The notes below the pieces were generated by a model, which was given only the letters and a program-made list of their open reading frames with translations, had not been told where the DNA came from and made no database searches. Positions 1 to 7,747 of a stretch of 64,000 bases of DNA are shown one piece after another. The DNA is from Acetobacterium woodii. Lineage in GTDB: Bacteria > Bacillota > Clostridia > Eubacteriales > Eubacteriaceae. The stretch lies in NCBI GenBank assembly GCA_016213825.1, contig JACQZP010000016.1, positions 124,001-188,000 of the forward strand, in the 5' to 3' direction. Within the stretch, counting starts at the first letter, position 1. Each line of letters opens with the position of its first letter. The position numbers and the translations under genes were made by a program.

Positions 1-398
1 ATCTTCAATCTGGATTTGGGTTATGCCCCACCATTTTCAACCACCAAGGATCCCGTTCACTATACTGGGATGATTTTAGACAATGCCATCAACAAGGGAC
101 GAAAACTGATAACGCCCCAGAGCTTAAAAAAAAACTGATCTCAGGGAAATCCTACCAGATCATCGACACCCGGGTCCCTGAACAGTATGCGGCCGGGCAT
201 TTACCTGATGCAATCAACCTGCCTCATGAGTTGCTCCGGGAAAAGCTTGATCAGCTAGATCCCACCCGGCCCATCGTTACTTATTGCAATAAAGGGGTGA
301 CCGGCAATGCCACCCAGAATATTTTACTCAACCATAATTTTAAAAACGTTTATAATCTTTCCGGTGGCTATCAGTTTTATGATGCCACCGGGAATTAA
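1..398 (+). CDS. FAD-dependent disulfide reductase (CoA-disulfide reductase/NADH oxidase type), C-terminal end, plus rhodanese domain in the -1 frame
   Basis: The gene is cut by the left window edge. Positions 1-138 encode the last 45 residues of a pyridine nucleotide-disulfide oxidoreductase, including DLGYAPPFSTTKDPVHYTGM, typical of the dimerisation domain of CoA-disulfide reductases, and end at TGA (136-138). In the -1 frame, from about 126 to the TAA at 396-398, a rhodanese domain follows. It has IIDTRVPEQYAAGHLPDAIN, the active-site loop YCNKGVTGN with its cysteine, and YNLSGGYQFY. Clostridial relatives carry such a rhodanese domain fused in one frame. The switch falls in nine A residues (126-134), read as A AAA AAC just before the stop. 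It may be programmed frameshifting, transcriptional slippage, a mutation or a sequencing error. Full-length proteins of this kind handle CoA disulfide or persulfide. arsR follows 16 bases later. Confidence 0.8.
   Translation, partial: LQSGFGLCPTIFNHQGSRSLYWDDFRQCHQQGTKTDNAPELKKKLISGKSYQIIDTRVPEQYAAGHLPDAINLPHELLREKLDQLDPTRPIVTYCNKGVTGNATQNILLNHNFKNVYNLSGGYQFYDATGN
127..138 (+). promoter_or_regulatory. Candidate -1 frameshift site (A AAA AAC followed by TGA)
   Basis: In the reductase frame the codons are TTA AAA AAA AAC TGA. The heptamer A AAA AAC is a classic bacterial -1 slippery sequence. A one-base backward slip here puts ribosomes exactly into the rhodanese frame (next codon CTG at 135). 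Nine consecutive A residues would also allow RNA polymerase slippage. No clear downstream pseudoknot was worked out. Confidence 0.5.
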
Positions 399-414
399 CA
401 GAAAGAGGCTATTT

Positions 415-711
415 ATGAATGCTGATGATGTTTCAGTAAAAATCTTCAAAGCGTTGGGACATCCGGTTCGCTTACAAATCGTGAAATTTCTTTTAATTGA
501 GCCCCAATGTGTATGCGTACTCAATCAGTTGTTTGATTACAGTCAGGCGAATCTCTCCCAACATTTAAAAATACTCCGGGAAGCCGGCGTATTGGACAAT
601 CAAAAAATTGGAGTGGAGATGCATTATCGGGTAAAATTAAAAGGTATTGAAAAACTCCTCGCGGCCATGGATCTAACCGCCGCTGAGTATTTCAACACCC
701 TAGAATTTTAA
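415..711 (+). CDS. ArsR/SmtB-family winged-helix repressor
   Basis: 98-residue regulator starting at ATG 415, just after the stop of the rhodanese reading frame, behind a purine-rich GAAAGAGG. An earlier in-frame ATG at 307 lies inside the rhodanese frame and is unlikely. The winged helix is clear: KALGHPVRLQIVKFL, then the recognition helix SQANLSQHLKILREAGVLDN and a wing. C32 and C34 form a CVC pair at the start of the third helix, where arsenic/antimony sensors of this family carry ELCVCDL. The protein may therefore sense a thiophilic metal(loid). The neighbouring reductase/rhodanese also makes a persulfide or thiol signal possible. It probably controls its own operon, whose start lies outside the window. 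Confidence 0.85.
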   Translation: MNADDVSVKIFKALGHPVRLQIVKFLLIEPQCVCVLNQLFDYSQANLSQHLKILREAGVLDNQKIGVEMHYRVKLKGIEKLLAAMDLTAAEYFNTLEF

Positions 712-750
712 TTTATGTCGTTTTTACCTAAGATTGCTTGTTAGACACCA

Positions 751-881
751 TACCGATCAATTATTAATCGGTTGTTTGCGCGCAATTCGTACAACTGCGA
801 AGTAAGTGCTATCAAATACGCTAGCTTTTGACCGCAACTGTTCGCCTTGAAGCAAACATCAGGATCTAATAATTGTCGGTA
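751..881. repeat. 131-bp nested palindromic element between arsR and galE
   Basis: The arm TACCGATCAATTATTA (751-766) is repeated inverted, with one base missing, as TAATAATTGTCGGTA (867-881). A second inverted pair, TGTTTGC (773-779) and GCAAACA (852-858), is nested inside. No reading frame is convincing. The core around 788-819 resembles the 3' half of the dispersed repeat at 53.9 kb (GCGAAG, then CTATCAAAT). It may be a diverged member of that family, a MITE-like remnant, or a convergent terminator region. Confidence 0.55.
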
Positions 882-905
882 CTACTTTTATTCTTCTATG
901 TTTTT

Positions 906-1895
906 TTAAACTTCATAGCCCTGGGGATGGTTTAAATGCCATTTCCAGGCTGTTTTTATGATATTGTCTAAATCAGAATGTTCGGGTGACCAGCTCAGTT
1001 CTTGCTTGGCTTTTTCTGATGAAGCAATCAGCGTTGCCGGATCGCCGGGACGACGCTCGGCCATCGCTACTTTAAATTCTCGGCCAGTGAGTTCCTTTGT
1101 CTTTTCAATAACTTCCTTCACTGAAAAACCCTTGCCATCACCTAGATTATAAATATTACTGTCACCACCGGACATCAGTTTTTCCATTCCTAAAATGTGG
1201 GCCGAGGCAATGTCCAGTACGTGGATATAATCTCGGACACAACTGCCATCTGGGGTATTGTAGTCTTCACCAAAAATGCTGATCTTTTCCCGGAGTCCCA
1301 AAGCAGTCTGTAAAATCAGCGGAATCAAATGGGTTTCCGGATCATGATCCTCACCGATTTCTCCGGTCGAGTGGGCTCCGGCGGCATTAAAATAACGGAA
1401 GACCATAGACTTTAAGCCGTAGGCCACATCCATCCATTTCAGCATTTTTTCCACGGTCAGCTTTGTTTCTCCATAGGTATTGGTTGGATTTTTTTCAGTT
1501 TCTTCAGTGATCGGCAGGATCTTCGGCTCGCCATAAACAGCTGCTGAGGATGAAAAAACAAACTTTTTAATATTATATTCAACCATGGTTTCCAACAGAC
1601 ATAAGGTACCATAGACATTATTATGGTAGTATTTAATTGGCTGTTCCATCGATTCGCCAACCAACGAATTGGCACAAAAATGCATGACGCAGCCAATGGT
1701 GTGTTCTTCAAAAACTCTTTTCAATAAAATCTGATCCCGGATATCCCCTTCAATAACTGTCACATTTTCAGGTACTGCTCCCCCATGTCCGGTTGAGAAA
1801 TTATCCACTACAACCACATCGTATTGACGCTCCACTAGGGCTCTGACCACGTGTGAGCCAATATATCCTGCGCCTCCGCAGACGAGTATTTTCAT
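906..1895 (-). CDS. galE: UDP-glucose 4-epimerase
   Basis: 329-residue extended short-chain dehydrogenase/reductase. It has the N-terminal Rossmann motif GGAGYIGSHV, the serine region SSSAAVYGEP and the catalytic tyrosine/lysine motif YGETK. The C-terminal half carries FNAAGAHSTGEIGEDHDPE and VRDYIHVLDIA, typical of GalE. It interconverts UDP-glucose and UDP-galactose in the cytoplasm using tightly bound NAD, supplying galactose metabolism and cell-surface polysaccharides. The length is normal for the family. It is probably a single-gene unit: the ppdK terminator lies just upstream and the arsR unit converges on it from the other side. Confidence 0.95.
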   Translation of the reverse strand: MKILVCGGAGYIGSHVVRALVERQYDVVVVDNFSTGHGGAVPENVTVIEGDIRDQILLKRVFEEHTIGCVMHFCANSLVGESMEQPIKYYHNNVYGTLCLLETMVEYNIKKFVFSSSAAVYGEPKILPITEETEKNPTNTYGETKLTVEKMLKWMDVAYGLKSMVFRYFNAAGAHSTGEIGEDHDPETHLIPLILQTALGLREKISIFGEDYNTPDGSCVRDYIHVLDIASAHILGMEKLMSGGDSNIYNLGDGKGFSVKEVIEKTKELTGREFKVAMAERRPGDPATLIASSEKAKQELSWSPEHSDLDNIIKTAWKWHLNHPQGYEV

Positions 1896-1952
1896 CGCTA
1901 TTCCTCGATTCTATTTTTATTAACAAATTATCTTTATTATAGATCTTTTTTC

Positions 1953-1979
1953 AAAAAAAAGAAACCCCGAAGGGTTTCT
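1953..1979 (-). terminator. Rho-independent terminator of the ccpN-ppdK unit
   Basis: The stem GAAACCC (1961-1967) pairs with GGGTTTC (1972-1978) around the loop CGAA. Eight A residues on the plus strand (1953-1960) read as a U-tract in the minus transcript, directly after the ppdK stop. Confidence 0.85.
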
Positions 1980-1985
1980 GATAAT

Positions 1986-4631
1986 TTATTTGTCAGTAAA
2001 TGACGTTTTGTTTTCACTAAGGACTGCCTGTGCTGCTGCCAGTCGGGCAATAGGCACCCGGAATGGTGAGCAGGAAACATAGCTCAGGCCTACCTGGTGG
2101 AAGAAGAAAATCGATCTTGGATCACCGCCATGTTCGCCGCAAACCCCGATTTTAAGATCTGGTTTCGTTTTACGGCCAAGGGTTACACCCATGTCTACCA
2201 GTTTGCCGACGCCTTCAACGTCAATACTCTGGAATGGATCGTTTGGCAGAATGCCTTTGTCTTTGTAATCGGTAATAAATTTACCGGCGTCATCGCGAGA
2301 GAAACCATAGGTCATCTGAGTCAGGTCATTGGTTCCAAAAGAGAAGAATTCCGCTGTTTCGGCAATCTTGTCAGCAATTAAAGTCGCCCGTGGAATTTCC
2401 ATCATGGTTCCAACCAGATATTCAATGTCTGATTTTTTCTCGGCTTTGACAAGTTCTGCAGTATCTCGGACAACCTTATCCAGATAAGTTAATTCTTCAT
2501 TAATCCCAATCAACGGAATCATGATTTCCGGAATCACGTTAAAGCCATATTGTGCTTTAACTTCAATCGCTGCTTCCATGATCGCCCGAGTTTGCATTTC
2601 AGCAATTTCTGGGAAGGTGATCGCCAGACGACAGCCACGGTGACCCAGCATTGGGTTAAATTCTTCCAGTCCTTGAATAACGGTGATCATATCTTCGGTG
2701 TCGATCCCCATATCTTTGGCTAAGGTTTCAATATCCTTGGTTTCTTTTGGCAGGAATTCATGAAGAGGTGGATCCAGTAAACGAACAGTAACCGGACGTT
2801 CTTCCATGGCCTTATAAATGCCGATAAAATCTTCTTTTTGCATTGGCAGAATTTCAGCTAATGCTTTTTTTCGTTGCTCGGTGGTTTCAGAAAGAATCAT
2901 ACGACGAACACTTGGCAGACGTTGTTCATCAAAGAACATGTGCTCGGTTCGGCAAAGACCGATTCCTTCAGCACCAAAACGAACGGCAACTGAAGCATCT
3001 TTTGGGGTATCCGCATTGGTTCGAACTTTTAGGGTTCGGTATTCATCAGCCCAGGCCATGATCTCACCAAAATGACCAGATAATTCTGGCGTTACGGTTT
3101 TAATACTACCCTTGTAAACACTTCCAGTGCTACCATTTAAGGAGATATAGTCGCCTTCATTAAAGACCTGACCCCCAACTGTAAATTGTTTGGCTGCTTC
3201 ATCAACTTTAATGGATTCACATCCGGCTACACAGCATTTACCCATACCTCTGGCAACAACAGCCGCATGAGAAGTCATCCCACCGCGGGCCGTCAAAATA
3301 CCATTGGCAGCGTACATACCTTCAATATCTTCTGGGGATGTTTCTTTTCGTACCAGCAGCGTTTCTTCACCATTTGCTACCGCTGCACAAACAGCTTCGG
3401 CAGTAAAGTAAATTTTTCCGGTGGCAGCTCCTGGCGAAGCAGGAAGTCCGGTTGCCAACAGTTCCGCCGCTTTTAATGCCGCAGCTTCAAAGGTTGGGTG
3501 GAGCAGTTGGTCCAAAGATAGAGGATCTAACCGCAGGATTGCTTCTTCTTTGGTAATTAAACCTTCCTGTTCCATTTCGACAGCAGCGCAAAGTGCCGCA
3601 GCGGCCGTTCTTTTTCCAGTTCGGGTTTGGAGCATGTAAAGTTTACTTTTTTCAATGGTAAACTCAATATCCTGCATATCTTTATAGTGATTTTCAAGTA
3701 AATCGGCAGTTTCGTGGAATTGTTTATAAACTTCAGGCATGATGTCTTTAAGATCATCAATATCTCTTGGAGTCCGGATTCCGGCAACAACATCTTCCCC
3801 CTGGGCATTGATTAAAAATTCACCAAATAGTTTTTTCTGGCCAGTAGCGGGATTTCGGGTAAACGCAACCCCGGTTCCACAGTCATCACCCATGTTTCCA
3901 TAAACCATGGACTGAACGTTGACAGCCGTGCCAATGTCATGAGGGATATCATTCATATTTCGGTAGCTGATGGCGCGGTTATTATTCCATGATCGGAATA
4001 CTGCTTCGATCGCCATTAATAATTGCTCTTTAGGATCCATTGGAAAATCTTTTCCGGTTTCATCTTTAACAATTTTCTTGTATGCGACAACAACTTCTTT
4101 TAAATCATCAGCTGTCAATTCGGTATCGTCTTTATAACCATTTTTTTCTTTAGCAGTTTCTAAAACATGATCAAATTTAGCTTTGCCAATTTCTTGCACG
4201 ACATCACCAAACATTTGAATAAAACGGCGATAGCTGTCAAAGGCAAAACGTTCGTTATTGGTTGATTTTGCAATCCCAGCAACGGTTTCATCGTTGAGGC
4301 CCAGATTCAGGATAGTATCCATCATCCCTGGCATTGAAAATTTTGCTCCGGAACGAACAGATACCAATAATGGATTATCCACATTCCCAAACTGTTTTTC
4401 ACATTCTTTTTCTAAGATTAGTAAATTATCATTAATCTGGCCGATGATTTCATCCGAAAGTTTTTGATCTTGATTATAATATTCAGTACATGCCTCTGTT
4501 GTAACGGTAAAGCCGCCTGGAACTGGCAAACCGATGTTTGTCATCTCCGCTAGACCGGCACCCTTACCCCCTAGCAATTCCTTCATGTTTGCATTACCTT
4601 CTTTAAACAAATAAACCCATTTTTTTGACAA
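1986..4631 (-). CDS. ppdK: Pyruvate, phosphate dikinase
   Basis: 881-residue enzyme of normal length that interconverts pyruvate, ATP and phosphate with PEP, AMP and pyrophosphate. The N-terminal ATP-grasp region begins with WVYLFKEG and GGKGAGLAEMT. The central phosphohistidine domain holds GGMTSHAAVVARGMG with the catalytic histidine and the neighbouring regulatory threonine. The C-terminal TIM-barrel PEP/pyruvate domain holds GFGAEGIGLCRTEHMFF-like sequence and SFGTNDLTQMT. The gene lies 6 bases after its regulatory protein gene and ends at a strong terminator. In acetogens and other clostridia PPDK can work in gluconeogenic or glycolytic direction. Reversible threonine phosphorylation by the upstream neighbour is the expected control. 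Confidence 0.97.
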   Translation of the reverse strand: MSKKWVYLFKEGNANMKELLGGKGAGLAEMTNIGLPVPGGFTVTTEACTEYYNQDQKLSDEIIGQINDNLLILEKECEKQFGNVDNPLLVSVRSGAKFSMPGMMDTILNLGLNDETVAGIAKSTNNERFAFDSYRRFIQMFGDVVQEIGKAKFDHVLETAKEKNGYKDDTELTADDLKEVVVAYKKIVKDETGKDFPMDPKEQLLMAIEAVFRSWNNNRAISYRNMNDIPHDIGTAVNVQSMVYGNMGDDCGTGVAFTRNPATGQKKLFGEFLINAQGEDVVAGIRTPRDIDDLKDIMPEVYKQFHETADLLENHYKDMQDIEFTIEKSKLYMLQTRTGKRTAAAALCAAVEMEQEGLITKEEAILRLDPLSLDQLLHPTFEAAALKAAELLATGLPASPGAATGKIYFTAEAVCAAVANGEETLLVRKETSPEDIEGMYAANGILTARGGMTSHAAVVARGMGKCCVAGCESIKVDEAAKQFTVGGQVFNEGDYISLNGSTGSVYKGSIKTVTPELSGHFGEIMAWADEYRTLKVRTNADTPKDASVAVRFGAEGIGLCRTEHMFFDEQRLPSVRRMILSETTEQRKKALAEILPMQKEDFIGIYKAMEERPVTVRLLDPPLHEFLPKETKDIETLAKDMGIDTEDMITVIQGLEEFNPMLGHRGCRLAITFPEIAEMQTRAIMEAAIEVKAQYGFNVIPEIMIPLIGINEELTYLDKVVRDTAELVKAEKKSDIEYLVGTMMEIPRATLIADKIAETAEFFSFGTNDLTQMTYGFSRDDAGKFITDYKDKGILPNDPFQSIDVEGVGKLVDMGVTLGRKTKPDLKIGVCGEHGGDPRSIFFFHQVGLSYVSCSPFRVPIARLAAAQAVLSENKTSFTDK

Positions 4632-4637
4632 TTTCCT

Positions 4638-5441
4638 CTACCTCCTCATTATATTTGCAAGTATAATCGCTGCAATTTCTTCAATTGCTTTTGAAGTGAC
4701 GTCAATGACAGTACACCCTAATTTATCGAAAAGCTGTTGTGCTTTTTCTAACTCCAACATCACTCTTTCGTAACTTCCATAATTTGATGTTCCTGTGAGT
4801 CCCATAGCCCGGATTCTTTCCGAGCGAATATTCACAAGATGGTGTGGATCCAAGATTAGTCCAAATATTTTTTTGTTTGATATCTCAAATAATTCCTTTG
4901 GCGGTTCTACCTCCGGCATTAACGGAATATTGGCAACCTTATAATTATTATTGGCCAAATAAATGCTAATTGGTGTTTTTGATGTTCGGGAGACACCGAT
5001 CAAAATGATATCTGCCTGATCCAAATCAGAGGTGTTTTTCCCATCATCATATTTTACGGCAAACTCAATGGCTTCAATTTTTTTCATATAATGGGCATCC
5101 AGTTCCCGACTGGATGTCAGGTTTCTGGCCGGTTCTTCGCCAGTGATATTTCTTAGCGTTTCTACCAGCGACCCCATTACATCATAAATGGGTACCCCTC
5201 TGGTTTTAGCCTCAGTTTCCATATGAGTTTTTAATTCTGCTGATGCAAAACTATAAACGACTAGACCATTTTCATGTTTTGCTAAATCCAGCAGGTAATC
5301 AATACTCAACTTATCATCCACAAAGGGATGAAAACGCACTTCCCGAATGGAGTTTTCAAAAACACTCGTTCCTGCTTTTACCAGGAGCTCACCGATTTCG
5401 GTAGGTGTATCGGAAACGACGAAAATTACAATACTTTTCAA
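4638..5441 (-). CDS. yqfL: Pyruvate, phosphate dikinase regulatory protein (bifunctional kinase/pyrophosphorylase, DUF299 family)
   Basis: 267 residues. The family phosphorylates (ADP-dependent) and dephosphorylates (phosphate-dependent) the active-site threonine of PPDK or PEP synthase. The signature is the P-loop-like IILIGVSRTSKTPISIYLAN followed by VANIPLMPEVEPPKELF. The N-terminal VSDTPTEIGELLV and C-terminal TSKAIEEIAA are also family-like. It sits 12 bases after ccpN and 6 bases before ppdK, so substrate and regulator are translated from one message. The ccpN-yqfL pairing is also found in Bacillus subtilis. Confidence 0.95.
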   Translation of the reverse strand: MKSIVIFVVSDTPTEIGELLVKAGTSVFENSIREVRFHPFVDDKLSIDYLLDLAKHENGLVVYSFASAELKTHMETEAKTRGVPIYDVMGSLVETLRNITGEEPARNLTSSRELDAHYMKKIEAIEFAVKYDDGKNTSDLDQADIILIGVSRTSKTPISIYLANNNYKVANIPLMPEVEPPKELFEISNKKIFGLILDPHHLVNIRSERIRAMGLTGTSNYGSYERVMLELEKAQQLFDKLGCTVIDVTSKAIEEIAAIILANIMRR

Positions 5442-5453
5442 TTCTCTACCTCA

Positions 5454-6092
5454 TTATTCTGCGCTTCTCCCCATGTTTACCACATAGCGGGTAATGTTTG
5501 TGCGTGATACCTTACCAATCAAAACTAATCGCTGGTTTCCCTTTTCATCAATTTCCTTGGTAACAATGGGCAGGGATTCTACCTCATAGTACATGGTTTT
5601 ATAGGCGGCATCATAAACAGATTCGTTTTGTTCCAGATAAATAATGTTGGGCATTCGCGTCATGATCATTGGAATTGGTAGCGACTCTACCTCTTTTCTC
5701 CCAATCATGGCTTTGATAAAGTCCTTTCTCGACACGATCCCCGATAGGTATTTTCCGTCGACGACATACAATGTTCCAGCATTTTTTGTGAACATGGTAA
5801 TAATCCCATCATAGATGGATGTTGTTTCTTCAACCACTGTTGGCTCGGTTTGGATATCCATAATACTGATCGTTTTGATATAACTTCCTAAAATGTTCAA
5901 CAAAGAACGTCCAGTATAGTAATAACCAACCTTTCGCTTAGCTTCTAATATACCCATCATCGTCAGGATTTTAAGATCCGGACGAATGGTAGCACGATTG
6001 ATATTAAGCAACTCAGCAATTTCATTGCTCTTTACGGGTTGCTTCTCTTTTACTATTTCGATTATTTCTTTTTGCCTGCTTGATAACTCCAT
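5454..6092 (-). CDS. ccpN: CcpN-type transcriptional regulator (winged helix plus two CBS domains)
   Basis: 212 residues from ATG 6092, preceded by AAGGGG; a longer frame to 6134 would run into the promoter. Residues 1-60 form an HTH (MELSSRQKEIIEIVKEKQPV, IAELLNINRATIRPDLKIL). Two CBS units follow, at about residues 75-135 and 140-205, ending in GKVSRTNITRYVVN. In Bacillus, CcpN represses gluconeogenic genes and responds to nucleotides through its CBS domains. Here it is the first gene of the unit that encodes PPDK and the PPDK regulator, which fits a role in controlling the pyruvate/PEP node and probably its own promoter. Confidence 0.9.
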   Translation of the reverse strand: MELSSRQKEIIEIVKEKQPVKSNEIAELLNINRATIRPDLKILTMMGILEAKRKVGYYYTGRSLLNILGSYIKTISIMDIQTEPTVVEETTSIYDGIITMFTKNAGTLYVVDGKYLSGIVSRKDFIKAMIGRKEVESLPIPMIMTRMPNIIYLEQNESVYDAAYKTMYYEVESLPIVTKEIDEKGNQRLVLIGKVSRTNITRYVVNMGRSAE

Positions 6093-6124
6093 GTTCAACC
6101 CCTTAGAATCTGTTTGATTTATTA

Positions 6125-6152
6125 AGTATAACACATATCATTCTATTGTAAA
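6125..6152 (-). promoter_or_regulatory. Sigma-A-type promoter of ccpN-yqfL-ppdK
   Basis: On the minus strand TTTACA (6152-6147) lies 16 bases before TATACT (6130-6125), about 33 bases upstream of the ccpN start. This is the best match to the vegetative consensus in the gap after comEA. Confidence 0.65.
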
Positions 6153-6217
6153 CAGTTAAATATTTTTTTTAAACTCTATTGATAACTTTTTATCATTCAA
6201 GCTGTATGTAACCATTT

Positions 6218-6796
6218 TCATATTGTTATTGAGTCGATTAGTCCTTCGTATATTTTATCACCGATCCGATTAACATTCTTCAATTCTTCCAATTGCTTGA
6301 ATCCATCGTTTTTTTCGCGGTAATCAATGATCCCCTGAGCGATGACATCGCCAACGCCTGGTAAGCTTTTTAGTTCTTCCAGACTGGCAGTATTGATATT
6401 GATTTGCTGACTGGTACTACTGTTTGAAGTTTGGGTCACCTCACCAACGGCGGGAACATGAATTTTCTCTTCATCTTGCAGTTTCCTGGCCAAGTTCAGA
6501 CTATTCACATCGGCATTTTCAGTCAGACCACCGACTTTTTCGATGGCTTCAACCAATCGTGCATCAGCATTCAAAGAAACCACTCCGGGCTTAACAACAG
6601 CACCAGTGATGTGGACCATAATTTCAGTACTATCTGATTCATTGTTTTCGCTGCCAACTTCCTTTAAAGTCGCCGCCTCGGAAACCTTCATTTCCACCCC
6701 ATTGGCGGTTTTGAAATAATACCAACCCCAAAAAACGCCCAAAAAAACAAGCACGATGAGAATGTACAGGATTTTGTTGCGATCGAGCTTATCCAT
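6218..6796 (-). CDS. comEA: ComEA-family helix-hairpin-helix DNA-binding protein
   Basis: 192 residues. A membrane anchor lies at about residues 9-27 (ILYILIVLVFLGVFWGWYYF). An SLBB domain (about 58-115, VHITGAVVKPGVVSLNADAR) and a C-terminal pair of helix-hairpin-helix motifs follow (INTASLEELKSLPGVGDVIA and then LEELKNVNRIGDKIYEGLID). In competent Firmicutes ComEA is an outward-facing membrane protein that binds incoming double-stranded DNA. The usual neighbours comEB and comEC are not in the window, so natural competence cannot be claimed from this gene alone. It starts one base after the hisJ stop, so the two are probably co-transcribed. Confidence 0.9.
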   Translation of the reverse strand: MDKLDRNKILYILIVLVFLGVFWGWYYFKTANGVEMKVSEAATLKEVGSENNESDSTEIMVHITGAVVKPGVVSLNADARLVEAIEKVGGLTENADVNSLNLARKLQDEEKIHVPAVGEVTQTSNSSTSQQININTASLEELKSLPGVGDVIAQGIIDYREKNDGFKQLEELKNVNRIGDKIYEGLIDSITI

Positions 6797-6797
6797 T

Positions 6798-7649
6798 CTA
6801 CACTCCTAGGGGCTGTGCTTCCCATCGGCCTTTATTTAGCATCCAATATTCGTGATAGCCACATTTTTCTAAATATATTTCTGCTTCTTCATATTCATAA
6901 ACAATTCCGGTAACTGAATGACTATCGCCACCAATTGTAATCGGGATATTTCGTTTTTTCATTTCGGGTATCATCCAATCTGAAGGGTAACGTCCCACTC
7001 CGGGAGTCCGCATATTTGCTCCGGTATTAATTTCTATTTTAGTTTTTGTTGTTGCAATCACATCCAGACAGCGCTTTACCGTTTCCTGGTACCAGCTATC
7101 CTTTTCGTTGAAGAAATAATTATTCTGATTATATTTTTTGATTAAATCAAGATGTCCTAATATGTCCGGTTCAAACATGGTCACCATCTTTGCAATTCCC
7201 TGATAGTATTCTTTAATATACGCCTGGGTATCCCCTTGATAGTATTTTTCGATACCCTGCTCAAAATCATGCTGCGATTCATCAATATAGGACACATCAT
7301 CGCCCTTTGTGTTTCCCAAGGTATGAATGGACATAATGGTATAGTCTAGTCTTGGAATAATTTTTTTTGCCAGATCACTGATATCCTGGCGATCAATGAA
7401 AAAGTCAATTTCGATGCCACAGTAAAGTTCAATTATTGATGCATACTTTTCTTTAAGATTTTTGACATCATTCAGATATTGGTCAATATATTCTTCTTTC
7501 ATTGTCCAATCATTGGTAAATGGTAAGGGTAAATGGCTTGATAGACCTAAACTGGTTAGACCTGCAGTGATCCCTGCTACTACCATTTCCTCAAGCGTAT
7601 TTTTGCCATCGCAATAATCTGAATGAATGTGATAATTTGCCAGTAACAT
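6798..7649 (-). CDS. hisJ: Histidinol-phosphatase of the PHP family
   Basis: 283 residues from ATG 7649, with GGAGGG ahead of it; the frame extends further but without a ribosome site. The PHP metal-binding motifs are visible: NYHIHSDYCDGKNTLEEM at the N-terminus, GIEIDFF, SIHTLG, EINTGANMRTPG and GGDSH near the end. The family removes phosphate from L-histidinol phosphate in histidine biosynthesis, as B. subtilis HisJ does. No other his gene is present in the window, so the pathway role rests on family membership only. Polymerase-type or tyrosine-phosphatase PHP proteins differ in length and motifs. Confidence 0.85.
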   Translation of the reverse strand: MLLANYHIHSDYCDGKNTLEEMVVAGITAGLTSLGLSSHLPLPFTNDWTMKEEYIDQYLNDVKNLKEKYASIIELYCGIEIDFFIDRQDISDLAKKIIPRLDYTIMSIHTLGNTKGDDVSYIDESQHDFEQGIEKYYQGDTQAYIKEYYQGIAKMVTMFEPDILGHLDLIKKYNQNNYFFNEKDSWYQETVKRCLDVIATTKTKIEINTGANMRTPGVGRYPSDWMIPEMKKRNIPITIGGDSHSVTGIVYEYEEAEIYLEKCGYHEYWMLNKGRWEAQPLGV

Positions 7650-7710
7650 TTTGATCCCTCCAAAAGTTTGCATGTGATGATTGTATCATGACATGTATTG
7701 TAAAGCAAAT

Positions 7711-7742
7711 AAAAAAAAATTGCCGATCCGACAATTTTTTTC
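7711..7742 (-). terminator. Terminator of the amino acid ABC transporter unit
   Basis: ATTGCCG and CGACAAT form a 7-bp stem (one G-U pair) around GATC-like bases at 7719-7735. A-runs lie on one side and T-runs on the other, so the hairpin can act on both strands. It lies directly downstream of the ABC ATPase stop. Confidence 0.7.
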
Positions 7743-7747
7743 GTTGT

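Noticed and set aside
307-414. Long ArsR reading frame starting at ATG 307
   Set aside because: It overlaps the rhodanese coding frame; ATG 415 lies behind a purine-rich site and gives the normal family length.
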